This document shows, piece by piece, positions 49,471-60,147 of a stretch of 64,000 nt of DNA. The stretch spans positions 4,665,681 to 4,729,680 of the forward strand of contig JADCRB010000071.1 in NCBI GenBank assembly GCA_021464245.1, in the 5' to 3' direction. The DNA is from Carallia brachiata (Eukaryota > Streptophyta > Magnoliopsida > Malpighiales > Rhizophoraceae). The position numbers and the translations under genes were made by a program. The notes beneath the pieces were generated by a model, which saw nothing but the letters and a program-made list of their open reading frames with translations, did not search any database and was not told the DNA's origin. The stretch's first letter is position 1; every line of letters begins with the position of its first letter.

Positions 49471-50548
49471 GAGCAATATTTGTTTGTATGCACAAAATTT
49501 ACATGGATGCTGTTGGGATATTTAGAATGAGTTTCTTGTTGGGGGATATTTGACAAGTAAAACGGGATATAATGTCTTCTCAATTTTGAGATTATTGATT
49601 TTTTCGTGTAATATGTTCAGTTAATGTTCGACTAGCTTGACAAATCTCATTTTAGCTCTTGCATTGTAGACAATTGTTTGTATTGTTGGAGTTCTCTCTG
49701 AGCCTCTCTCTCTCTCTCTCACTTTCTCTCTCTCTAATTTTTATTAATAATGTACAAATCAGAATTTTATACTGACTCGTCTTGGAAAAATTGTGTCCCT
49801 GACTGCGGCTGCTTATCCGCCTATTTATTGCATTTTGTTGGCTGTGGGGGAATGGTGGGGACTGGGGAGATGGATGCAATATCAAAATGACACCGTAAAC
49901 TGGGCCCTAGGGATGTATTGGCCGCGTAATCAAAACAGATTCAGTTAAACTAAATAACATGCCGCAACATATAGCTCAAATGCCTAAACGCGTGGTTTGC
50001 TATATGATCAGTTTCGCTTCTCTAAGCGCACATAATTTTGATATGTTTAAGTGTAAACTGACAGGCACTTGGTGCTGCAGTAAAAGGTGCATGCCTCGTA
50101 ATCATTTCATCGACTAGATATAGTTTCTCGACGACCTTCATCCTCTTTTATGTCTAAATTGTAATATTCCTCGTGTTATTAATAACAGACCTTCGTGGTA
50201 GACTGGTAGTATCTCCACTGGCACGTACATTCTGTGATGCCAACGCTTAGAAGACAAAATAATACATAAACATGCCAAGCAGACTTTGTGTCGAATTGTC
50301 TAGGAGTTGGGAACGAGAAAATAACCACTCTGACCAATGAAAGTAAACCGGACAGGACCTGTCCGCGATGTGCTTTTCTGGCAAGCAATGCGATGCACAG
50401 CTTTCTTGACTACAGTCATTTCGACAGTGAAACGCATTTCCCTCCGTGGCTTTGCCGTACCACGCATAGCTGTCCTTCGACTTATCAAGTAATGTCCAGT
50501 ACTCGGCGCTCCTTCTTGTGTTCAGGACTTGCTCCATCGCCTTCTTCG
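49471..50548. other. Convergent 3' region between delta-COP and the steroid-binding-like gene
   Basis: Holds the 3' untranslated regions of both genes. A C/T-rich microsatellite lies at 49698-49735. Open frames here on the plus strand are antisense shadows. Confidence 0.5.
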
Positions 50549-51203
50549 CTACTGACTTGCTTGTTCATAGTTGCTGGGTCTTTCTGGCACAACTTGACCA
50601 ACCTTGACATACTTTTCCACGAATTTGTCTTCCCAGTCCTGCAATATTTCCAGCTCGGACTCGCCCAGACCCTCCAGGTTTCCCGTAATGTCTCGTGGGT
50701 TAAAAGACAGAAGAGCCAAGGCTCTGCTCGCATCCCTTCCGGCGAACATGGCATATGGACCTCCAGGACCATAAAACATCCTGCAAACATGTTGCATCGA
50801 GCAAGTTTGAATTGAGGAACATCCTCGAGAAACAGGTTATCAACTTTGTGAAAAGTAACCAATTTCCCTAGATCAAGTCTAGAAAGCCTTCGATTAGCAG
50901 TTGAATACATGAAATTAATTAAGCAGTGTACCTGGAAGAAGAAACGTCGTAGATCTGCCCTTTGATAGCCATCAAGAGCGGTTTATTGGGATCAGAACCA
51001 TTATAAGCTCTCAATTCTCGCTCCGTAACATCTCCTAGCTGCACCGGTTCCCGGACGGGCTTTTTAAAATCTTCGGGTCCTAGAAACATGCTGCACACCG
51101 TTTTGTACACCACAACCATGAGAACGGCGATCGTGAAGAACGCCGCCGGCGAGAGGCCTGTGCACGCCTCGATGCTGTCCATCACTGTTGAGTAAAGCCC
51201 CAT
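50549..51203 (-). CDS. Membrane steroid-binding protein-like (MAPR family)
   Basis: Member of the membrane-associated progesterone-receptor family, with a cytochrome b5-like heme/steroid-binding domain. Two exons: 50932-51203 and 50549-50780 (504 bp, 167 residues). A single N-terminal membrane anchor spans residues 20-38 (AAFFTIAVLMVVVYKTV). The binding domain covers about 54-153, with KPLLMAIKGQIYDV and MFYGPGGPYAMFAGRDASRA. The ATG at 51203 gives MGLYSTVMD, placing the anchor as in plant MSBPs. An in-frame upstream stretch exists but no family member needs it. The protein stops soon after the domain, whereas plant MSBP1-type proteins carry a longer acidic tail; an acidic tail is present in another frame just past this stop. 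Confidence 0.92.
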
Positions 51204-51587
51204 TCTTATTTCTTTGCCTTTTACTTCTTTTCTCTTTTTCACACCTCTTGTATTATTAGCCTCTTCTGCTTGGAGAAAGAATAATTTTGGTCCCTAGCTT
51301 CAGCCACCCCAGCGAACACGAACAGCCAACAGCCGGGAGCATTATGACAAGCGGCAGGTCTAGACTCACCAAAGTATTGGCTTTGGTCCGGTCCTCCACC
51401 TACCCTTCCTACCCCGCCAACAATACCGAGCCACCAACCAACCATTTGACAGCGGACGGATGAAGCCCTTTGGACCACAGATATCCAGGCCCAATGAATA
51501 AGGCCCTGGCCTGGGGGATTAGTTATTGCTAGCTGTGGTTTCTTTTTTTTTTTTTTTTAGGCTGACATGCAAAATCTATTTGTAGGT
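51204..51587 (-). promoter_or_regulatory. Leader and promoter of the steroid-binding-like gene
   Basis: Sequence above the ATG at 51203 is purine-rich on the gene strand near the start codon and GC-moderate further up. I could not place a TATA box. It is bounded by a run of 18 T at 51542-51559. Confidence 0.4.
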
Positions 51588-52752
51588 TTTTAAATTGGCC
51601 AAAATATTAAATTGGGATCTAATATTTGAGTTAAAATTCAATAATAAATACAACGTTTTTTTTAGTTAAAATCGATCTCCAATGTTTCGACTAGAGTCTA
51701 ATTAAGGATACAATATTTTTTTTGGCAAAATCAGTTCTAACGTTTTCACTGTTGAATAATTTAATATTTTTCTGTTATCCGACTATCTACTTTATTAATA
51801 AATATATTATCTATTAGACCACATCCTCATAAAATACAATGTTATTAAAAATATGATATAAGGATGTGATCTAACAAATGATATATTTCTTGATAAATTA
51901 GACAATTAGATAACAAAAAAATATTGAATTATTTTACAATGAAAACGTTGGAGACCCGATTTTGCTCAAAAAAAACGTTGTGTTCTTAATTAGACTTTAA
52001 CCAAAACATTGAGAACCGGTTTACCTAAAAAAAAAAAACATTGTGTCTAGAGGTGTCAAAATCTGACCCGACCCGACGGGTTGACCCGAACCCGCCCGGA
52101 AAAATACGACCCGAACCCGATTCGAAGGATGACCTAACCCGAAATGACCCGAACCCGAATGACCCGAAAATCTTTGGGTCAAACCCGACCCAACCCTAAC
52201 CCGACCCGTTTGACCCGAACTTTTTTTTTCTTAAGGGAACAAAAAAATAAAATGAAAAAATTTAGCATATTTTATATTATAAAAAGTATAGATTATACTA
52301 TTTTCAATATAAATCTTAATTATAAATTTTTTTAGAATATTTTGAGATTTTTTATACAGTTTTAAATTTATTTTAATTTTTTAAAAATTTTAAAAGAAAA
52401 ATTTTCAATTATTTTTCAATCATATGATTTTCTTTGATTTTTAAGAATTTTTAGTAAAATTTTTGAAATTTGAAATTTTTAAAATTTTTAATAAAAAATG
52501 TCACGTCATCATTTTTTATGACGTGGCCAACCCGTGGGTTGACTCGAACCCGACCCGAACCCGAAGTGACCCAACCCAAAATGACCCGAAGATAACTTGA
52601 CCCGTAAGTAACCTGACCCGAAATGACCCGAACCCGAAGTGACCCAACCCGAACTCAACCCGATGACCCGTTTTGACACCTATAATTGTGTCTATAATTA
52701 AACTTTCGTCTAAACGTTAAGACATCAATTTATAATTTTAGCCTTTTAAATT
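51588..52752. mobile_element. Palindromic Mutator-type (MULE) MITE, copy 2, split by a hAT element
   Basis: The element spans 51597-52743 and starts GGCCAAAATATTAAATTG. It ends in the near-perfect reverse complement (CAATTTATAATTTTAGCC). It is flanked by an exact 9-bp target duplication, TTTTAAATT (51588-51596 and 52744-52752). Removing the nested insertion and its 8-bp duplication leaves about 502 bp, matching the 500 bp of copy 1 at 9986-10485. Interior blocks such as CGTTTTCACTGT and ATGTTATTAAAAATATGATA match copy 1. Confidence 0.88.
52040..52692. mobile_element. Non-autonomous hAT-type element nested in the MULE MITE
   Basis: The element spans 52048-52684 (637 bp), with terminal inverted repeats TAGAGGTGTCAAAA on the left and TTTTGACACCTATA on the right (one mismatch). 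The 8-bp target duplication ATTGTGTC is exact (52040-52047, 52685-52692). An 8-bp duplication and TIRs beginning TAGAG fit hAT elements. Both subterminal regions are packed with ACCCG, mostly as GACCCGAACCCG: about 14 copies on the left and 12 on the right. The middle, about 52230-52520, is AT-rich and non-coding. No transposase is present. Confidence 0.9.
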
Positions 52753-52955
52753 TGAGATGCAGGTTCATTTGCGGTCATATTAAAATGAATGCACAAGGTG
52801 AAATGGGATGTTTCAAACTTCATGTTCAAGCTCTGAATTCAGCAAATATTTACAAACCCAACAAGTGACAGAGAGCAAGATTGATATTAGTCAAGGGTAA
52901 CCGCTAACTACATTGACAGCACATTCAGTGGAAAACTTAACATGATGTTCATCAA

Positions 52956-54934
52956 CTAGTCACGTGTTCGGACAAGATGGGGAAACTGGTTGAGAATGTC
53001 GACAACCTCTCTGAGGCAGGCGATGAGTTTGTCTCCTTGACGTCTCACAAAGGTAATATTGTACTCCTCAGCATTCTTCTGGTCAGCAGCCCCAGAATGT
53101 GACAAGTTGGGAACATTACCCTGAACTATAGCATGGATTTCTGCCTTCCTGTAGAGATTCGCCACAACCTTCTCTTCTGTGCTTCTTGCCTTCCTTTTCC
53201 GTGTGTCGGTTACTTTAGGCTTCTCTTCCACATGACTTCTCCGAGAACTCCCTTCAGCATGGACTACTTGAAGGTTGTCCTCTCTGCAGCATTTCTGAGA
53301 ATCTTCCTCGATGCGACTTTCCTGGTTCCTCTTCTGCAAAGTTTACCAGAGGCTTCTCCTTCTCACTACATTTTTGAGGGTCTTCTTCTACATGAATGTC
53401 CTGATGCTGCTGCTGCTCTTCTTCATGGATGATCAGAGGGTTTTCCTCTGCAAAGCATAACTGCTCCTCCACCTGAATTTCATAAAGTTTCTCTTCTACA
53501 TAAGCCTTTGAAGGCACTGACCTGCGCCTGTGTCTTTTGGAACCTAATAGCAACACAAATTTATAAGGACACAACTGGTGGTAGGAGTCTAAGCTTCTAG
53601 TTGTGTAACCTACATCTTATCCTGTCTCAGTAACATCAACAACAAAAATCAGTGCAATTCATCAATCAGTCAAAGCAACATATTAGGCTATGACACAAAA
53701 CATTGCCAACCTATCTTCATACTAATGTTTCAAGTTTCTTCACTGATGAACTTTAAACATCATTAGTGCTCTATCACAAAATTTCCAACCTAAGAAACAA
53801 AAAAAATATATTGCCATTTATGAACACGGAGGCAATAGTTAAAATGTTGCATTTCAGGAATGAACATCAGTAAAGAAAGCTACAGATGGTAAGAAACGTT
53901 TGATGGCATCAAACAATGTCAGATCTAACAAGTCAACTAAAAAACTGAAAAACAATAAACATACAAGAGATTGACCTTTAGAAAGCTAGGTTTTGCTCAG
54001 AGTCTAAAATCCACGCATTAATAAGACTTCATGGATATTGTGACTGGTAAAGTAATACACAACGAGCATTAAATTATACTCCTATGCAATTGCTAGTCAG
54101 AAGAAATGAAAGGCGCCGTTATCTCGCAAAAATAACCCCATATATTAACAAGGCACTTAGTTAGAAACATTCAAGAAATTTAGAGGGTTTCATCAGCTTC
54201 CACAGCCAATATTGATTAACAATCCCATTGACACTCACATAGGCATAAGATAATTTTTGACAGCAATATCACAAACCAAGTTCCCAACTCGACAACAAAA
54301 TTTTAGCACCAAAAGGAAGCACATACTGATTCGATGAGCAGGAAAATGAAATCATCACCCAATCAGAAAAAACTTCCAAAATAAATCATACCCAATTTTG
54401 CTATGACCTCAAGCAAATCAGCCTCTAATTCCGGGTCACTGTCGGGATCCGTGTCCAAATAATCTTTCTGAGACCTCACGTGTTCATCGATTGTTCTGAA
54501 CAGTTCACCATCAAAATTCTCCGGCAGCCCAAATTCTTTCCTCATCTGACCTTCCATGTCCCAAAAAGAGTCGTACACGTACCTGGACTCCCATTGCTTG
54601 ATCCGGTTGTATTCGGCCAGCAACGAGTTCCACTTTCCCCTGCACTGGTTCAGCGTGCGCACCACGTCCATGGACGTGCAATTCTCCACTATAATCTTCC
54701 ATTTCTGGTGGGAAGACAGAGCCTTCAGACAGTCCTGTTCCACCGCCGCTATCTCGTTCACCAGAACTATCGCTTCCTTGTCCGTCCACTCCGGAGCCAC
54801 CTGCGATCGTGTCCACCGACCACTTGGCACGCTCGGTTGCTTGCTCTTTCCTGTACCCTTCTACGCCTCGTCTCTCTCCTTCTCGGCGTTCCCGTGCTTT
54901 GAAGCACGCCGTTGCTTGGCTTTCTTGCTTCCAT
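52956..54934 (-). CDS. Trihelix/Myb-SANT-like DNA-binding protein (ASR3-like), with frame breaks
   Basis: Probable plant transcription factor. Exon 1 is 54392-54934, exon 2 52956-53543, with a GT-AG intron of 848 bp between. The N-terminus from the ATG at 54934 is basic (TPRRRETRRRRVQERAS). The frame then shifts by one missing base between 54861 and 54820 into a trihelix domain: PEWTDKEAIVLVNEIAAVEQ, later RTLNQCRGKWNSLLAEYNRI and LPENFDGELF. Exon 2 encodes glutamate-rich repeats (VEEKLYEIQVEEQ, HVEEDPQKCSEKE) and shifts again near 53330 by one extra base. It then ends VVDILNQFPHLVRTRD. The two shifts cancel, and the total is 1131 bp (about 376 residues). The repeats keep their pattern across the second break. 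It may be a young pseudogene or an assembly error; the ASR3 comparison is from memory. Confidence 0.78.
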
Positions 54935-55274
54935 CTTTCTAGCCTTATAATTTCTCCTATGCAAATTGCTAATTTATGCCATAGCTGCCGCCGTGACGGA
55001 CATTTTCCATGTCTGCCACCGCTCCGTACGCGGTGAAAATCACAAGGCTTCGGCCGAAGACCTCGGCACGTGATATGGCGCTATTAGCCAGGCCGGCACC
55101 CACTGAGCCGGCTGTGAATGACGACGGGTGGACACTCACGTGATCGAGTCCAACTGCGGATCTAGGTTGGGTCGGTTAGGGCTATGCGCCTTCGACTGTA
55201 GTCTTTGTTTTGGGCCTGAAGAATAAACATCCTGCTTTGACTGTGGGCTAGGCCCTAACCTTTGCTAACCCTTG
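54935..55274. promoter_or_regulatory. Upstream region of the trihelix gene
   Basis: GC-rich compared with the rest of the window (about 54940-55170), as often seen near plant transcription starts. It includes CACGTG-type core strings (GGCACGTGATATGG at about 55065 and CTCACGTGATCG at about 55135), which are G-box-like. Their function is not shown. Confidence 0.35.
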
Positions 55275-55850
55275 TATTAAAATTTCAGTTTCCCCAATGG
55301 TGACTGTGCTAAGATTAATACGGACGGTGCTTCACGAGGAACTCCTGGGCTCGCTTGTGCAGGCGGTGTCCTTCGTGATCAGTCTAGAAGATGGCTTCTG
55401 GGGTTTGCTTAGAACATTGGTGTCTACTCATCTTTTGCGACAGAGCTTTGGAGCAATTACACTGTTCTAAATATTGCCTGGAACTATAGGTTTAGGGACA
55501 CTTGATTGGAAGTGGATTCGCAGGTTGCACTTAATAGTCTAAGAGAAAGGAGTGCTAGATACTCATCCACATACGAATCTAGTCTGAAGTTGTTAAGATT
55601 TGTTGAGACGTGGTTGGTTGATCAAACTATCTCATGTGTACAAGGAAGGAAATGACTTAGTAGACTTGATGGTAACTTATGCTTTCTCTTTACTATAAGG
55701 AGTGCACATTTTCCAGGAGCCTGTGCTTGGTGTGACTGCGAGGTTATAACAGGATGTTATTAAGGTAGCTTGACCTAGATTAGTTGGTCCATAGAGGTCT
55801 CTTCATTTCATTAGGCTCTTGCACTCCACTAAAACAAAACAAAAAAAGAA
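55275..55850 (+). mobile_element. LINE fragment: RNase H-like 3' end
   Basis: KINTDGASRGTPG, followed by AGGVLRDQSRRWLLGFA and, further on, LEVDSQVALNSL, are the first strands and acid motifs of the RNase H domain found at the end of plant L1 ORF2. Several stops interrupt it. It finishes in an A-rich tail at 55833-55857. The 5' part is missing, as is usual for truncated LINE insertions. Confidence 0.75.
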
Positions 55851-55857
55851 AAAAAAT

Positions 55858-57600
55858 TCAGTTTAAATATTGTTCTCAAATTCTGAGACAAGTGGTATGC
55901 GCTAATTGTTTTGATTAACTTTAATTTGTATACTCAAACTAAATTATCGGCAACAGTTTAAAAATTGTTAAAATTATAACCAAACTAATATAAGAGTGCA
56001 ATAAGTCAAATCATTATTAGAAGTTACAAGTTGATTTGTTCGATTTTGCAATTTAAACCATGTTATAGGTGTGAATAAGGTTCTGATTAAGGGTTTAAAT
56101 TTTAAAGTCTTAATATGTTGTATTTTCACCATCGGCTTCAATTATGGTACAAATTACAATCTTTTCAACATTATAAATGAAAAAGAAAATTAATTAATCG
56201 CATTAAGAAACTAATATGAAAAAAAATATATAAATAATCATACAAATCTAGCAGACAAATCTATCAAGACAATTGCCAAAAATGTTGCACTCCAATTTAA
56301 TTTTATCAGTTTAAGAAATATTAGATATAGTATGAGAAGAGGGACAATAAGAGCTGCAGAGAGTTACTTTTTTATGATTACCAATCAATTTGTTTTAGAT
56401 TAATTAGAGGATTTTAGACCATATAAGTATATTGAGCAGATATGCGAGATTCTTGGAAATGGTTAGGATATTTTTTTTATAGCTAATGTCTTTTGTGACA
56501 CATTATAATATAAATTATTAAATTGTGAAAGATATATTTAATAAAAAAATAAATTAATTTCTTGTAAGGTTCATGAGTATGTTATCCTTCTTTGGTTTTT
56601 ATTATTATTATTTTTTAATGTGGTATGATGCGGGAAAATGAATTTAAGAGGCGAGAATATTACTGAGAGTGTCCGGCTACATTGAACCTAAAATCACGGT
56701 GTCATCCATCCACTCTCTATCTCCCTATCCGGACTGCACCATGTCCACAAGTCTGTACGCACCGCCAAGCGAAGGCAAGGACAGAACAGTCAATTCCAGG
56801 TTCGAGTAGAATAGGTTCAAAGAATGAATCGGGATGATCATCGTTCGTAGTCCCCCGTTTTGATATCCCGGGACCACGGTGATGATTCATGCATATCATA
56901 TTTCCTAAAACAAGAGAAAATAAATCTTTAACGGAAGATAATAAAATAGGTAATTTAAAAAAAAAAAAGAAAAGAAAAAGAACAAGAAACAAAAAACGTG
57001 TTACAAACACGATTAGCGTGTATAGATATCCAAGAAATGCACCCGAATGACGCGGACATGAGATCATGAGAAGCTAGTGCCTAATGCAAAGGTGGCAAGG
57101 TTATCACCTCTGTCATTCGGCCAACACATTTATAAAATAATTTAATAATATTAAATAATTTATTTTTTATTTTATTAAATCTTTTATAATATCACAATAC
57201 ACGTTATTATGTACTAACTCAAATTATTATTTACTAATTATATACACTATTTAAAATAATAATTTAATAATAATTTGACGTGTATTTTATATTTGTGACT
57301 CAAATTTAAATTTTTATATTTGCGTTCTCTCTTAACAAATGATTGGGTGATTGATAATGTGACTAAAAGCTATAATACAATAATAAATTTTAAATTTGAT
57401 AATTACTGTAGTCTTATACGGTGAAGATATACTAAATTTTATTAATATTTAGATAATAAATTTATTTTTTAAAAAATTATTAAATTAAACGTTATAAATA
57501 AAAATTATAAATAAAAATTACTTTCTAGTTTCGAATAATTAATTTGCCCATAGATTTTTTTTGGGTAAAAAAAAAATTGTGTACAGGATTCTGCATCAGA
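55858..57600. other. AT-rich spacer
   Basis: Mostly AT-rich sequence without genes. A less biased stretch at 56690-57110 contains no recognisable domain in either strand. Confidence 0.4.
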
Positions 57601-58362
57601 TAAATCGTCTCCCTCGTCAACCGCTTGGCTTCCTCCCTACTCCCTCCCCCGGAAATTCCAAACCAAGAAAGAGAGAGAACTAAGAGAGAGAGAGAGAGAG
57701 AGAGAGAGTGGAGAAGCCAGCGAGGAAACGCAGAAATCTGAAAACTAAACCCTCGCTGTTTTAAATCTTTTTAGTCTCTCTCTCTCTCTGTCTTCTGTTT
57801 GTCGCTGCCGAAGCCAGCCACTTAGCTTCGGAAGCTCCCAAATCTCAGCTTTCGGGGACAGATCAGGGAGATTTATTTCAGCCTTAATTTTATCCAACTC
57901 TATCTCTACATTTACTATCCCGGGTACCACCTTGTAAGAAGCCCATCTCCTTCCTCTGTTCTTTGTCTGTCTACTTTGATTGCTTGTCCATGAAATGACA
58001 TTGTCAAGCTGATTGTATTGCCTGGCTACACGGGCTTTTTTTTTTTTTTGGTTCTAAACTCATTTTTCATGGGCTTTAATTTTTCTGAGAGGAAGAAGAG
58101 TATCAAATCAATTTTTTGACCCACCCCCACCTGGAAATAAAAATTAAGGAAGACGAGTTATTTTGTGACTCCTATTAATTAAAGTCCAATATAAGTAATT
58201 TTGAATATTGAGATTGATGTATGCCACTGTTATGTTAGTTAATGGTCATTTGATTTACTTTTTTTTTTTTTGTTTTTGTTTTTGTTTTTTGTTCTTTGCC
58301 TTGTAAGCACAAGGTTTATAGTGTGGTAATAAAGACTTAATTTTTCAGGGGCTACACAAAAA
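57601..58362 (+). promoter_or_regulatory. Promoter and split 5' leader of the GGCT gene
   Basis: GA-repeat at 57683-57709 and CT-repeat at 57776-57790 lie near the probable transcription start. The leader exon ends at 57933 (CTT, then GTAAGAAG) and resumes at 58349 after a long pyrimidine-rich acceptor. Confidence 0.55.
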
Positions 58363-60147
58363 ATGGTTTTCTGGGTTTTTGGCTACGGTTCGTTGGTGTG
58401 GAACCCCGGATTTGATTATGATGAAAAAGTGTTGGGCTTTATCAAGGACTACCGGCGTGTATTTGATCTTGGTATGCTCATGGCGGCTGCCTTACATTTA
58501 TCTTTTTGGGCAACAGATCCATTGGTATGATCCATTTTAATTTTTTATTCCCATGTTGTACAGCTTGCATTGATCACAGAGGTACACCCGAGCACCCCGC
58601 AAGAACTTGCACTCTTGAATATTTAGAAGGAGCCATTTGTGTAAGTAAAACTCATTGATGGGCAAATAGTGCAACTTTCTTTTTTACTTTTTATTTTTTA
58701 GTTTTTTAATTTTCCCCTCACTGAGAGTTGTCTTCGCTTGTGTAAAGATTTGTTAACTCATGGCCCTGCTTTTTCCCATTTGATTCTAACTTGCTTTCAA
58801 TTTCAATTCTCTTCCCATGACAGTGGGGTGCTGCATATTGTGTTCGAGGAGGTCCTGAAAAGGAATCATTGGCAATGAAGGTACATCTCTTAACTGTCTC
58901 TTCAACTTAAAAAAATTTCATCAGTAAGTTATTATATGATGCAAATTCGTTATAGTAAAGCGACTTTTTAGCTTTTCCTGAAGAAATTTCTCAAAAAAAA
59001 AAAAAAAAATGTACACCTTACAAGTATAATTGTGTTAATTACCCCATAATTGTCACCTTTTGCTTAAAAAAGAAAAAAAAAATTGTTATTAAGTTTCATC
59101 GTTTGAAATTTCCATAGATTCTCCCAGGAAAATTTTATTCACATTGCGTTACTTTGGGATGAGAATTCTTCCTTACTCTGGTTTGTTGAGAACTGAGAAT
59201 CCTACATTAATTGTCACCTTGGTCTTTTACATATACTCACATTTTGGTCAGATGTAAACTAATTTTTCTTTCCCCCAGTATCTGGAGCGCAGAGAATGCG
59301 AGTATGACAAGAAGACCCTCGTAAATTTCTTTAAGGTCTGATTATGGCCAGTTCTTTCTCAAAATCTAATATCTGAAATCGTCGATCAAATTGTGCTGCG
59401 AGTGTTTTTCTCCTTTTTTTTTTTTTTTTTTTCTCTCCCTGTTTTGCTCTAATGGTCGATGCACTTCTCTTTTTCTAGGAAGGAGATCCTTTTAAACCTG
59501 CTCTGACAGGCGTAATTGTGTAAGTAGCTTTCTACGTATAATTTCTTTCCGTCATTATCTGAATTAGTATTTGCTAGTACCATTGTTTTAAGTTTGCATG
59601 ATTGTCTTATGACAATGCCTTGACCTGTGCAGTTTCACATCCACTCCAGACAAAATATTGAACAAATACTACCTTGGGCCTGCCCCATTGGAGGAAATGG
59701 CTAGGTACACGATGCACTAGTCAAATTTTTGGCACCATTGTTAGTTTTTGTTGCCTTTATTTTCCGTCAACAATTCAACATGTTATAATTCCTATTCATT
59801 TTTCAGGCAAATTGCAACAGCTTGTGGACCTTGTGGTAACAACAGGGACTATTTGTTCCGACTAGAGAGAGCCATGCATATTGGTAAGATATATTGCTAA
59901 ATCAACTGAGCGTTGAGGTGGACTTTATCTATGCATGCAATATACCGACTCTGGGAATGTGTGAACAGGTCATGAGGATGATATGGTGATAGAATTGGCG
60001 AATGAAGTAAGGAAGGTACTGGGGATCGTAGTAAATGGGATTTCTAAGGAGAGAAGGTTGTCCGGGACAACCCATATCACTCTGAAATCCTACATGCCAG
60101 TCCTTCAACTACTTCCCCTTCCAGAAGCTGTAGCCATGGACTCCTAA
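58363..60147 (+). CDS. Gamma-glutamylcyclotransferase, ChaC type (GGCT2-like)
   Basis: Cytosolic enzyme that degrades glutathione to 5-oxoproline and Cys-Gly. Eight coding exons: 58363-58471, 58564-58640, 58824-58880, 59279-59335, 59479-59519, 59633-59704, 59807-59883 and 59969-60147. They make 669 bp, 222 residues. Residues 6-13 are FGYGSLVW, the substrate-binding loop. YLERRE at 82-87 contains the catalytic Glu (residue 84) expected in this family. [12 protein letters not shown] is the conserved C-terminal helix. The 5' untranslated region has an intron at 57934-58348, so the ATG lies 14 bp into its exon. A (GA)14 run at 57683-57709 precedes the leader. From memory closest to Arabidopsis GGCT2;3 (At1g44790). 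No lesion was seen. Confidence 0.95.

Noticed and set aside
50288..50815. 175-codon plus-strand ORF
   Set aside because: Antisense shadow of the second exon of the steroid-binding-like gene; no domain of its own.
54480..54942. 140- and 128-codon plus-strand ORFs
   Set aside because: Antisense shadows of the trihelix exon in GC-rich sequence.
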